Below are positions 42,765-50,317 of a stretch of DNA of 64,000 nucleotides, piece after piece (the stretch's first letter is position 1; each line of letters begins with the position of its first letter). The DNA comes from Haloglomus halophilum (GTDB taxonomy: Archaea > Halobacteriota > Halobacteria > Halobacteriales > Haloarculaceae). The translations under genes were made by a program, and so were the position numbers. The stretch covers positions 1,488,001 to 1,552,000 of the forward strand of contig NZ_CP101166.1 in the NCBI RefSeq assembly GCF_024298885.1, in the 5' to 3' direction. Under the pieces are notes generated by a model. The model made no database searches and had not been told where the DNA came from. It saw nothing but the letters and a program-made list of their open reading frames with translations.

Positions 42765-44500
42765 CGGCCCTTCGAGACGACGACGGCGTTCACGATGCCC
42801 AGCATGTCGAGTTCGGAGATGAGGTCGGTGACGCGGCGCTGGGTCAGCACGTCGGCGTCGATCTCCTGGCAGAGGCGCTTGTAGATGTTGAACACCTCGC
42901 CGGTGTTGATATTGTGGACGCCGTTCTTCTCCAGCAGGGTGGTGGCGTAGAGGACGAGCTTCGACTGGGTGGGGAGCGTGCGCACGACCTCGACCACGCG
43001 GTCGAGTTCAATCTTCTCCTGGGCCTGCCGGACGTGCTCCTCGTTGACCATCTCCGTGCGGTCGCGCTCGGCGAGCTCGCCTGCCGTCCGGAGGAGGTCG
43101 AGTGCGCGTCGGGCGTCCCCGTGTTCCTGTGCCGCGAAGGCGGCACAGAGCGGGATGACGTCCTCGGTGAGGGATTCGGGCTTGAACGCGACGTCCGCGC
43201 GCTGCTGGAGGATGTCCCGGAGCTGGGTCGCGTCGTACGGCGGGAAGACGATCTCCTCCTCGCCGAGGCTCGACTTGACGCGGGGGTCGAGGAAGTCGGT
43301 GAACTTCAGGTCGTTCGAGATGCCCATGATGGAGATGCGGGAGTTCTCCAGTTCGGAGTTCATCCGGGAGAGGTTGTAGAGCGTGTCGTCGCCGGACTTC
43401 TCGACGAGCTTGTCGATCTCGTCCAGCATGATGACGACCACGCGCTCGTGGTAGTCGACGGCGTCGAAGAAGGCGCTGTAGACGCGGTCGGTCGGCCACC
43501 CCGTCATCGGGACCGGTTCGAGCCCGTCGAGGTCGGCTTCGAGCTCCTCGATACGACTCTCGAGCGCCTCCTGGGTCGCGAACTCCGTCTCCGCGAGGAC
43601 ATCCGGGGTGGGTTCGTCGGCGGTCCGATCGGCCAGCTCGCGGAGGTCCGCCAGCTTCTCCTCGACGACCTGCTCGTTCTTCTCGATGAACTTGTTGGCG
43701 AGCTGGGCGAGGACGCGGTACTGCGTGTCGGTCACCTCGCAGTTGATGTACTCGACCTCACAGGGGACCTCGTACTTCTGACTCGTGGATTCGAGTTCCT
43801 CACTGACGAACTTCGCGCTCGCGGTCTTGCCGGTGCCCGTCTTCCCGTAGATAAGGATATTCGAGGGCGTGTCCCCGCGGAGCGCGGTGACGAGGATGGT
43901 CGCCATGTTGTTGATCTGCTCCTCGCGGTGGGGGAGTCGGTGGGGCGTGTAGGAGGGCCGGAGGACCTCCTTGTTCTCGAAGATGGGCTCGCCCGAGAGG
44001 AGGTCGTCGAACAGGCCGCGCGAGGCCTCGTCCGGGTCCTCGCCCTCGTCATCGAGGACGATCTCGTCGAGGTCGAGGTCCACATCGCCGAGCGTGTCGT
44101 CACTACCCTCGGTGCTCGCGTCGGTTGCGGCGCCGTCGTGGCTCGCGCCCGCACTGGAACCGGTGCCCCCGCGGACGGAGGCGCCGTCTGGTGCAGAGAG
44201 GTCGTCGGGCGCACCGACGGAGCCATCGAGGGAGTCCGGCGCGCCGTCGCTGGAGGACGCCTCGGCAGTGGTCGACTGCGAGGACGATTCGGAGGCTGCC
44301 GACGACGCCGCGGAGGCTGCCGACGGCTCCGAATCCGGCCGGTCCGTCACGACGGCGCTTCCCTCCTCGACCGCCTCCTCCTTCTCCTCCCCCTTCCCCT
44401 CCCCCTCGGTCGAGCCGGGCTGCCCATCCTCCGTCTCCCGCGCTTCGGTCCGCTCCGATGTCCGGTCCTTCGGGTCGTCGTGTCCGTCTGTATCGGTCAT
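42635..44500 (-). CDS. orc1: Orc1/Cdc6 replication initiator
   Basis: 621-residue initiator that binds origin recognition boxes and loads the MCM helicase. An unusually long acidic, Ser/Ala/Asp-rich extension (residues 1-160) precedes the AAA+ domain. Walker A is GKTGTGKT (219-226), Walker B is VIMLDEIDKL, sensor 1 lies in ISIMGISNDLKF and sensor 2 is in HGDARRALDLLR. The C-terminal winged helix carries GEVFNIYKRLCQEID and LTQRRVTDLISELDMLG, the DNA-binding helix. It faces away from the origin at 44.5-45.6 kb, the standard arrangement for the main haloarchaeal oriC1. An origin-box-like sequence lies 34-54 bases before its ATG, so it may control its own expression. Confidence 0.95.
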   Translation of the reverse strand: MTDTDGHDDPKDRTSERTEARETEDGQPGSTEGEGKGEEKEEAVEEGSAVVTDRPDSEPSAASAASSAASESSSQSTTAEASSSDGAPDSLDGSVGAPDDLSAPDGASVRGGTGSSAGASHDGAATDASTEGSDDTLGDVDLDLDEIVLDDEGEDPDEASRGLFDDLLSGEPIFENKEVLRPSYTPHRLPHREEQINNMATILVTALRGDTPSNILIYGKTGTGKTASAKFVSEELESTSQKYEVPCEVEYINCEVTDTQYRVLAQLANKFIEKNEQVVEEKLADLRELADRTADEPTPDVLAETEFATQEALESRIEELEADLDGLEPVPMTGWPTDRVYSAFFDAVDYHERVVVIMLDEIDKLVEKSGDDTLYNLSRMNSELENSRISIMGISNDLKFTDFLDPRVKSSLGEEEIVFPPYDATQLRDILQQRADVAFKPESLTEDVIPLCAAFAAQEHGDARRALDLLRTAGELAERDRTEMVNEEHVRQAQEKIELDRVVEVVRTLPTQSKLVLYATTLLEKNGVHNINTGEVFNIYKRLCQEIDADVLTQRRVTDLISELDMLGIVNAVVVSKGRYGRTKEISLSVPIEETEAVLLSDSRIGEVEDAQPLVQTRFDN

Positions 44501-44533
44501 GCTGTCTCTCTGTCCCGCGTCGGCGTGTCGTGA

Positions 44534-44554
44534 TGCCCCCAGTTTCAGGTGGAA
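44534..44554 (-). other. Origin recognition box, orc1-proximal
   Basis: Minus strand CTTCCACCTGAAACTGGGGG, followed by C. It lies 34-54 bases upstream of the orc1 ATG, so it could serve both origin function and orc1 autoregulation. Confidence 0.7.
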
Positions 44555-44852
44555 GTTCGCTGCGCGGCATCACGTTCGGGCCGTTGGACGCGGTCAGCGG
44601 CCCGAATAACCCCAGATGGAACGTATCGGGGTTCCAGTTGATGCAGGAGAACGGGTGGTTGTGAGTATCTTAAACGTTGTGGTGAGTGTGGAGTGGAGGC
44701 GAGCGGAATCGGATGGAGTAACTCATAGCTATCGGATAAGCTCCGGATAGCGTGGCAGCTTCGGGACGTGAGCTGAGGATAGCGTCTCCGGATCTCCGGA
44801 TTCCCTGACAGTGGCTGTCGTGGCGACCAGCGCCGCGACTGGGAGTGTCGGG

Positions 44853-44912
44853 GAGCGGTGGGTGGCGGAGCGGTGGGTGGCGGAGCGGTGGGTGGCGGAG
44901 CGGTGGGTGACG
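44853..44912. repeat. 15-bp tandem array in the origin
   Basis: Four units of GAGCGGTGGGTGGCG (the fourth ends TGACG) at period 15, ending 23 bases before the left inverted origin box. G-rich on the plus strand. A frame through it reads as a repeating five-residue peptide, which is a by-product. Confidence 0.8.
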
Positions 44913-44934
44913 GGAAGGGGCAAGGAGTGGAGGC

Positions 44935-44963
44935 AACCCCCCCACCCCTTCGTTTCGGGTGGA
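44935..44963 (-). other. Origin recognition box, left member of the inverted pair
   Basis: Minus strand begins TCCACCCGAAACGAAGGGGT and continues with seven G and TT. It is an exact inverted copy of 45193-45221. The spacing between the pair is 229 bases. Confidence 0.92.
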
Positions 44964-45064
44964 GCGGAGAAGGACGGTGGGGTGGGGTCCCGGGGAGGGT
45001 TATTAGAACTAGAAACCTTTATATCAAAGATTGTGCAACGATACCCGTAGAACTAGCAGAAAGC

Positions 45065-45096
45065 GGTTTGGATGGATGAGATCCACTCCAAACCGT
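45065..45096. repeat. Cruciform-like inverted repeat in the unwinding region
   Basis: CGGTTTGGATGGAT, loop GAG, then ATCCA-C-TCCAAACCG: 14 pairs with one unpaired C. It lies at the centre between the two inverted origin boxes. Short CTAG-containing words (TAGAACTAG at 45005 and 45048) flank it. Confidence 0.75.
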
Positions 45097-45192
45097 TCTA
45101 GACTAGCTATATCACTTCTAGAGCTTTCTCGACAACTGTGAGGCCGGACACAACGTGCTACCGCAGTCTCCCGTCCCCCACCCGATTCCCGT

Positions 45193-45221
45193 TCCACCCG
45201 AAACGAAGGGGTGGGGGGGTT
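45193..45221 (+). other. Origin recognition box, right member of the inverted pair
   Basis: Plus strand TCCACCCGAAACGAAGGGGT followed by seven G and TT, exact inverted copy of the left box. Directly after it is a small palindrome GCCCGT-G-ACGGGC (45222-45234). Confidence 0.92.
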
Positions 45222-45284
45222 GCCCGTGACGGGCTCCCACGACACGAGTCACCGTGAGTGTACGGGTCCCATGCGGGACGGGCT

Positions 45285-45320
45285 CAGTCTTGACCAGTCT
45301 TGACCAGTCTTGACCAGTCT
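45285..45320. repeat. 10-bp iterons right of the origin box pair
   Basis: CAGTCTTGAC three times, then CAGTCT, at a period of 10 bases, about one helical turn. A protein reading this array would contact one face of the DNA. It does not resemble the origin box. Confidence 0.7.
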
Positions 45321-45527
45321 GCGCCAGGCCAGCTCGCGGGCCGACCTGCATCGGGCGACCGGGCGAGTCCGTCCCGTCTAGTTACTGCCAACCACCGAGC
45401 CTTTCCCAGCCGCCGAATCCTCCCGGACGCCGAACTATATGAAATCTGACAGAGTATCGGATGACGCGCGTCAGACGGCCGCCTTGGGCTTCAAATCGAC
45501 CGTCTTCGCCAGTATCCTATCTGGTTA

Positions 45528-45549
45528 TTTATATATGTCTGACGCAGAC
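45528..45549 (+). promoter_or_regulatory. Promoter of the oapABC/arvABC operon with a palindrome
   Basis: TTTATATAT at 45528-45536 is a strong TATA box. The palindrome GTCTG-ACG-CAGAC (45537-45549) follows at once, between TATA and the expected start site near 45560, a repressor position. The leader of about 60 bases contains a GGAGG ribosome-binding site at 45610-45614, unusual among the leaderless genes around it. Confidence 0.65.
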
Positions 45550-45619
45550 TTAAGTGGTTCGGGTTCGGCAGTATCGGCAGAGCGCCCCGGTCCATCGGGC
45601 CTGGGTGCGGGAGGATAGG

Positions 45620-46249
45620 ATGGGTCTGCTCACAAGCATCAGATCGAGCATTTCAGAGCTCTTCGCGGCCGACGAGCCGAAGCGAATCGGCATCTACGGT
45701 CCCCCCAACGCGGGGAAGACCACCCTGGCGAACCGCATCGCCCGTGATTGGACGGGCGACGCGGTGGGCCCGGAGAGCCATGTACCGCACGAGACGCGCC
45801 GGGCGCGTCGGAAAGAGAACGTCGAGATCAAACGGAACGGGAGCTCGGTGAACATCGACATCGTGGACACGCCAGGTGTGACCACCAAGGTCGACTACAC
45901 CGAGTTCCTCGAGCACGACATCGAGGAGGACGACGCCATCAGGCGGTCGCGGGAGGCGACCGAGGGCGTCGCCGAGGCGATGCACTGGCTCCGGGAGGAC
46001 GTCGACGGCGTCATCTACGTGCTGGACGCCACGACCGACCCGTTCACGCAGGTGAACACGATGCTGATCGGTATCATCGAGAGTCAGGACCTCCCGGTCC
46101 TGATTTTCGCCAACAAGATCGACCTGGAGGACGCCTCCGTCCAGCGTATCCGGAACGCGTTCCCCCAGCACGAGACCGTCCCGCTGTCGGCCCTCGAGGG
46201 CGACAACATGGACGAGGTCTACGACAAGATCGCGGAGTACTTCAGGTGA
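45620..46249 (+). CDS. arvA: Era-like Ras-superfamily GTPase (OapA/ArvA)
   Basis: 209-residue small GTPase. G1 is GPPNAGKTT (near residue 26), G3 is DTPGVTTKV (near 84), G4 is ANKIDLED (near 161) and G5 is LSALEG. The N-terminus MGLLTSIRSSISELF is an amphipathic helix that could touch the membrane. In haloarchaea this gene sits beside the main origin and is known as an origin-associated GTP-binding protein. Its orthologue has been described as the GTPase driving extracellular vesicle formation (ArvA). The GGAGG site supports the ATG at 45620 over the frame start at 45554. It is followed after four bases by the DUF2073 gene. Confidence 0.9.
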   Translation: MGLLTSIRSSISELFAADEPKRIGIYGPPNAGKTTLANRIARDWTGDAVGPESHVPHETRRARRKENVEIKRNGSSVNIDIVDTPGVTTKVDYTEFLEHDIEEDDAIRRSREATEGVAEAMHWLREDVDGVIYVLDATTDPFTQVNTMLIGIIESQDLPVLIFANKIDLEDASVQRIRNAFPQHETVPLSALEGDNMDEVYDKIAEYFR

Positions 46250-46253
46250 TAGT

Positions 46254-46670
46254 ATGGCAGAGCTAACCACCGGTGACGACGGCAACAGCCCCATGGACGG
46301 CGTCCAGATCGACCTGATCAGCGCCGAGCGGATGGAGGGGCTCCGGACGATGGAGAAGATCCGGCTCATCCTGGATGGGGTCAGGGACGGCAACATCGTC
46401 ATCCTCGAGCGCGGGCTCGACCCCGACGAGGAGTCGAAGCTCATCGAGGTGACGATGGGCGAGATCCAGCCGGACGGCAGTGAGGGGAACGGGTTCACCG
46501 GTATCGAGATCGAGACCTACCCCGGCGGCAGGCGGGACACGTCCGGAATCCTGGGCCGTGTTCTCGGCAAGAACGAGGAGTCGAAGCTGACGGTCATCGG
46601 CCCGGCGAACCGCATCGAGACGCTCCACAAGGACGAGAACTTCATCCGGACGCTCATCCGGCGCCGCTGA
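46254..46670 (+). CDS. arvB: DUF2073 protein (OapB/ArvB)
   Basis: 138-residue partner of the GTPase. The family body reads VQIDLISAERMEGLRTMEKIRLILDGVRDGNIVILERGLDP, then GFTGIEIETYP and a C-terminal LGRVLGKNEESKLTVIGPANRIETLHKD. No catalytic motif is visible. It is always seen next to the Era-like GTPase in haloarchaea and is thought to act with it; its molecular role is not settled. The ribosome-binding sequence GGTGAT overlaps the stop of the upstream gene. Confidence 0.9.
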   Translation: MAELTTGDDGNSPMDGVQIDLISAERMEGLRTMEKIRLILDGVRDGNIVILERGLDPDEESKLIEVTMGEIQPDGSEGNGFTGIEIETYPGGRRDTSGILGRVLGKNEESKLTVIGPANRIETLHKDENFIRTLIRRR

Positions 46671-46767
46671 GGCGACCGGCGAGACGGTCCGGAGTCACCC
46701 AAGCGGAACGGAGCCACGGACCACGGAACGCGACGTCACCAACACACGGACCACCACGCCACGACCG

Positions 46768-47751
46768 ATGCCACACCAGTGTACCACGTGCGGGCACGTC
46801 TTCGATGACGGCTCCAAGGAGATGTTGAGCGGCTGCCCGGACTGTGGCGGCAACACCTTCCAGTTCCACCCGAAGGGTTCGGATATCCCCGAGACCCCGC
46901 CGGATGCCGACCCACCCGAACCGGAGGGGTCGACCGCCGCGAACACGGTCGGCCGGGCCGCCACGAAGGTCCGTGATCTCGTCTCGAGTGACGATGACTC
47001 CGAGCCGGACTCGACGGCGGGGCCCCCGGAAACCCCACCGACGGACCCGGGTCGAGCCACCGGGTCGGCGGGTACGACCCCGGGAACGGCCGGTGATGAA
47101 ACCCGAAACAGGCGCGGTAGCGAAGCCCGAAGCAAGCCCAGTAGCGAAACCCGAACGACCAGCGATACGGCCGCCGGAACGGCCGCCGGATCCGCTCCCG
47201 ACCCGAACGCCACCTGGCCGAGCGAGGAGGGCCAGGCCCAGCAGTCCGACCTCGAACCCGACGACGACGGCATCATCGACGCGGACGCCCGCGAGGCCGC
47301 TCGCGCAGTCGGGGAAGCCGACGAGGGCGGCGCCTCGACAGAACCGGATGCCGAGGGCGGCGCCTCGACAGAACCGGATGCCGAGGGCGGCGGCTCGATG
47401 GACCCGGACGCCGCTTCTACCGAGCCCGGGATGGGAGCCGCCGACGCGGCCGAGGGGCCAGTGAGCGGTGCCCGCGACGCAGGAGGGCTCTCGGACGGTC
47501 CGTCGGGCGACGGGCCGGATGAGGGCCGCGTCGTCAGCGAACCGGACGGCGACCAGCCCGACATCTCCGAGCTCCGTGAACAGCTCAACGACCAGTTCGA
47601 GTCCATCAAGATCCTCGAGCCGGGGCAGTACGAGCTCAATCTGATGGAGCTGTACGACCGCGAGGAGTACATCATCGCCCTGCAGGAGAACGGTCGCTAC
47701 GTCATCCAGGTCCCCGAGCAGTGGCTCGGCGAGCAGCCCGGCGACGCCTGA
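46768..47751 (+). CDS. arvC: Zinc-ribbon protein (OapC/ArvC) with long acidic linker
   Basis: 327 residues. The first 30 hold a zinc ribbon (HQCTTCGHVFDDG and SGCPDCGGNTFQF). Residues about 45-255 are a disordered acidic linker containing a 10-residue unit (EGGASTEPDA) repeated two to three times. The last about 60 residues form a conserved domain, PDISELREQLNDQFESIKILEPGQYELNLMELYDREEYIIALQENGRYVI. This is the third gene of the origin-linked set; the ribbon and tail are the parts shared with orthologues. The linker length is likely to vary between species because of the tandem repeats. Confidence 0.88.
   Translation: MPHQCTTCGHVFDDGSKEMLSGCPDCGGNTFQFHPKGSDIPETPPDADPPEPEGSTAANTVGRAATKVRDLVSSDDDSEPDSTAGPPETPPTDPGRATGSAGTTPGTAGDETRNRRGSEARSKPSSETRTTSDTAAGTAAGSAPDPNATWPSEEGQAQQSDLEPDDDGIIDADAREAARAVGEADEGGASTEPDAEGGASTEPDAEGGGSMDPDAASTEPGMGAADAAEGPVSGARDAGGLSDGPSGDGPDEGRVVSEPDGDQPDISELREQLNDQFESIKILEPGQYELNLMELYDREEYIIALQENGRYVIQVPEQWLGEQPGDA
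47323..47400. repeat. 30-bp in-frame tandem repeat inside arvC
   Basis: Units begin GAGGGCGGCGCCTCGACAGA at 47323 and 47353, with a diverged third at 47383. They encode EGGASTEPDA and its variant. A slippage-prone site that can lengthen or shorten the linker without a frameshift. Confidence 0.8.
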
Positions 47752-47875
47752 CCGTTCGTTGACCGTTCGTCTTCTCCACCTCGTCATCATCCACGACCAG
47801 CACCACGTCCACGACCAGCACCGCGTCCACACCGAGCGGCAGCTGCCAGCACCCGGATACCGCCCCGCCGCCCGC

Positions 47876-47898
47876 GACCCCTCAATTTCCGGTGGAAC
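47876..47898 (-). promoter_or_regulatory. Origin-box-like sequence before the MATE transporter
   Basis: Minus strand TTCCACCGGAAATTGAGGGG. It differs from the origin boxes at the AAAC core (AAAT) and lies 61-83 bases before the MATE start. Confidence 0.45.
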
Positions 47899-47958
47899 TC
47901 GTCCACGCAGCGGACCGGAACCCGAAGAACGAGGGGGAAGCGGCCCCTGAAATAGCCC

Positions 47959-49524
47959 GTGTCGCCCCGGGACTCGCCGCCGGTCGTCCTCGTGCTCACG
48001 TTCTCGCTCGTGCTGGCGTCGATGCTCACGAGTGTGCTCTCCCGGCTGGCGGCACTCCTCGGGGCCCTCGGGGCACGACTCCGGGCGGTGGCGATGCGGT
48101 TCCCGGCCCTCCTCGCACGGTTCGGGCTCGTCGAGCGTGACCGGGCCGACCGCGCATTCGACCTCGCGTTGCCCGTGATGGTGACGGGCGGGCTTCGCGT
48201 CGCACTTCGGGTCTCGGACTTCGTCTTCGTCGGACTCGCGACCGGTGCTGTCGGTATCGCCGCGCTCGAACTGGGGTTCCAGTACTACTTCGTCGCGTTC
48301 GGCATCTCGCTGGCGCTCACGTCGGGCACCATCAGCGTCGTCTCCAGGCTCACGGGCGCGGACGAACCTGCCAGGGCCGACCTCGCGGTGAAGCAGTCGG
48401 TCTGGTTGGCGCTCGGAATCGCCCTGCCACTCACCGCAGTCGCCTGGTTCTACGCACGGCCGCTCCTCGACCTGCTCGCGCCCGACGCGGAGACGGCCCG
48501 GATCGGGGCGTCGTATCTCAGAATCGTGATGTTGTCGATGGCCCCTCGTTTCTGGTCGATGATCGCCGCGCGTGCGCTCGCCGGCGTCGGGGACACGCGC
48601 ACGCCGATGTACGTGCGGCTCATCACCCTCCCGACCAACATCGTCCTCAACGCGGTGCTCGTGTTCGGGCTCGGTCCCGCGCCACGCCTGGGCGTGGTGG
48701 GTGCTGCCATCGCGACGGCCGTGGCCAACACCGCCGGAGCAGCCGTCTTCGCGGCCATCTTCCTCTCCGGGCGCTGGCCGATTCGCGTCCGCCTCGGCGG
48801 GCCGCAGTTCGACCGCGACCTCGTCGCAGAGATCGTCCGCGTCGCCACCCCTCTCACGGGTACCCGGCTCGCTCGCACCTTCGGGCGGTTCCCCTTCCTC
48901 TTCGTTCTCGGGGTCCTCGGGACCCCGTACGTCGCCGCGTACGCCGTCGGGCGGCGGGTCGTGCTGTTCGCGATGATGCCAGCGTGGGGGTACGCCACCG
49001 CCGCGAGTACGCTGGTCGGGCAGGCCGTCGGCGGGGGTGACGAGGACACCGCTACCCGGGACGGCTGGGCGACCGTCCGGGTCGCGCTCGCCACACAGCT
49101 CCTCGCCGCCGTCGTCCTCGCGGTGCTGGCCGTCCCCATCGCGACCCTGTTCGGGACCGAGGATGTCGCGCTCACCGCCGAGTTCGTCCGGGTGTTCGCC
49201 CTCGGCGTCGCGGGGTTCGCCGTCTCCCGCACCACTCGCGGCGCGCTCCGTGGGGCCGGTGACACGCGCTGGCCGTTCTACGGCACGCTGTTCGGGACAT
49301 ACGGGCTCCGGCTCCCTGTCGCGTTCCTCGCGCTCCCGGTCGGGTACGCGGTCACGCTCGGGCCGCTGTCGTTCGCGCCGGGCCAGGGACTCGGCGTTGT
49401 CGCCATCTACGCTGCCATCCTGCTCGACCTCTACGCCAGAGCCGGGGTCAACGCCGTCCGCTTCGCGACCGGGCGCTGGAAGGCCATCGCCCGGACCGCG
49501 AGTGTCGGCGCCGGTGGTGATTGA
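47959..49524 (+). CDS. MATE family efflux transporter
   Basis: 521-residue multidrug and toxic compound extruder with about twelve membrane segments in two related halves (LALPVMVTGGLRVALRVSDFVFVG; EIVRVATPLTGTRLARTFGRFP). The loops RALAGVGDTRTPMYV and RGALRGAGDTRWPFYG are the paired family signatures, one per half. It is probably driven by sodium or protons. The GTG at 47959 is used. An additional N-terminal hydrophobic segment (about 8-28) before the usual first span is unusual. Confidence 0.9.
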   Translation: MSPRDSPPVVLVLTFSLVLASMLTSVLSRLAALLGALGARLRAVAMRFPALLARFGLVERDRADRAFDLALPVMVTGGLRVALRVSDFVFVGLATGAVGIAALELGFQYYFVAFGISLALTSGTISVVSRLTGADEPARADLAVKQSVWLALGIALPLTAVAWFYARPLLDLLAPDAETARIGASYLRIVMLSMAPRFWSMIAARALAGVGDTRTPMYVRLITLPTNIVLNAVLVFGLGPAPRLGVVGAAIATAVANTAGAAVFAAIFLSGRWPIRVRLGGPQFDRDLVAEIVRVATPLTGTRLARTFGRFPFLFVLGVLGTPYVAAYAVGRRVVLFAMMPAWGYATAASTLVGQAVGGGDEDTATRDGWATVRVALATQLLAAVVLAVLAVPIATLFGTEDVALTAEFVRVFALGVAGFAVSRTTRGALRGAGDTRWPFYGTLFGTYGLRLPVAFLALPVGYAVTLGPLSFAPGQGLGVVAIYAAILLDLYARAGVNAVRFATGRWKAIARTASVGAGGD

Positions 49525-49573
49525 GACGCCACGAACGACCCGGTAGCTGGAAAATCCGCGCTGTTTCGACGGC

Positions 49574-49966
49574 TCATTCCTCCGTCACGACGGCCTCGGC
49601 CTCGACCTCCACCACGAGGTCCGGGTGAATCAGCCGTGAGACCTCGACCATCGTCGTCGCCGGTCGGACCTCCCCGAACATCTCCCCGTGCGCGCGGCCG
49701 ACGGCCTCCCAGTCGTCGATGTCGGTCACGAACAGGCGCGTTCGGACCACGTCCTCGACGCCGGCGCCAGCCTCGTCGAGCGCATCGGCCACGAGGCCCA
49801 GCGCGTGGGCCGTCTGGGCGTACGCGTCCCCCGGCGCGACGGGGTCACCATCCTCGTCGGTGGCGGTCGTTCCGGCCACCGAGACCCGTCCATCCGCCCG
49901 GATGGCCCGCGAGTAGCCGACGGTCGCCTCCCACTCCGTTCCCGACGAGACACGTTCTCGGGTCAC
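49574..49966 (-). CDS. RidA (YjgF/UK114) family protein
   Basis: 130-residue Rid protein from the GTG at 49966 (VTRERVSSGTEWEATVGYSRA). Rid enzymes deaminate reactive enamines and imines and form trimers. The core VSVAGTTATDEDG, the A-E-x-GxGxxDVV-like DEAGAGVEDVVRTRLFVTDIDDW, and the C-terminal RPATTMVEVSRLIHPDLVVEVEAEA are family landmarks. The conserved RidA arginine is kept in VRPATT. An in-frame ATG at 49996 adds ten residues and is also possible. Confidence 0.85.
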   Translation of the reverse strand: MTRERVSSGTEWEATVGYSRAIRADGRVSVAGTTATDEDGDPVAPGDAYAQTAHALGLVADALDEAGAGVEDVVRTRLFVTDIDDWEAVGRAHGEMFGEVRPATTMVEVSRLIHPDLVVEVEAEAVVTEE

Positions 49967-50208
49967 GGCGTCACCGTCGCGGCCGCCCACCGTCAATGCT
50001 CACACGGCCTCTCGCAACACGGGCATCGCGGTGCTGGTCGTGTCGCGGTACGGGGTGCGTCGCGGTGCTGGTCGTGTCGCGGTACAGGGTGTGTCGCGAT
50101 CGCTGGGTGCGCCATGACTGTCGGGAAGCTCGCGGTGGCCGGATATCTCGTGGTCGCCTGGACGGTCGACCTTGCGAGGGGAGCCGTGCCGGTGTGTAAC
50201 ACTCATAC

Positions 50209-50233
50209 AACCCCTCCGTTTCCCGTGGAGAAC
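50209..50233 (-). promoter_or_regulatory. Origin-box-like sequence upstream of the micro-gene
   Basis: Minus strand CTCCACGGGAAACGGAGGGG followed by TT; a strong match to the box consensus, including the AAAC core and GGGG run. It lies 85-109 bases before the ATG at 50318. Confidence 0.6.
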
Positions 50234-50286
50234 GGGCGATTTATAAATCAGGTCGCGGGGACACGCTGACGGACGCGAACTGAAGT

Positions 50287-50294
50287 TTTTAAAT
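50287..50294 (+). promoter_or_regulatory. TATA element of the micro-gene
   Basis: TTTTAAAT centred 28 bases before the ATG at 50318, the spacing of a leaderless haloarchaeal mRNA. It is a main reason to believe the 31-residue gene. Confidence 0.65.
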
Positions 50295-50317
50295 GGTGGC
50301 CGGTCGGAACACCGACA

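Larger units (their letters stand above)
44501..45619. other. Replication origin oriC1 (intergenic, about 1.1 kb)
   Basis: Lies between orc1 and the oap/arv operon. It holds three origin recognition boxes: 44534-44554 reverse, 44935-44963 reverse and 45193-45221 forward. The last two form a perfect 29-base inverted repeat. Between them, 45001-45130 is AT-rich (ATTAGAACTAG, TTTATATC, TATATCACTTCTAG) and is the likely unwinding element. A 14-base-pair cruciform sits at 45065-45094. A 15-base G-rich array lies at 44853-44912 and three 10-base iterons at 45285-45320. No gene is supported here. Confidence 0.9.
49967..50317. other. Intergenic region with tandem repeat, origin-box-like site and promoter
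   Basis: 351 bases without a larger gene. It holds a 34-base direct repeat (50027-50060 and 50061-50094, starting CGCGGTGCTGGTCGTGTCGC), an origin-box-like sequence (50209-50233) and the TATA box of the micro-gene at 50318. Confidence 0.65.

Noticed and set aside
44811..45079. Frames through the origin array (repeating Glu-Arg-Trp-Val-Ala peptide)
   Set aside because: Produced by the 15-bp tandem array inside the origin; no promoter and no similarity.
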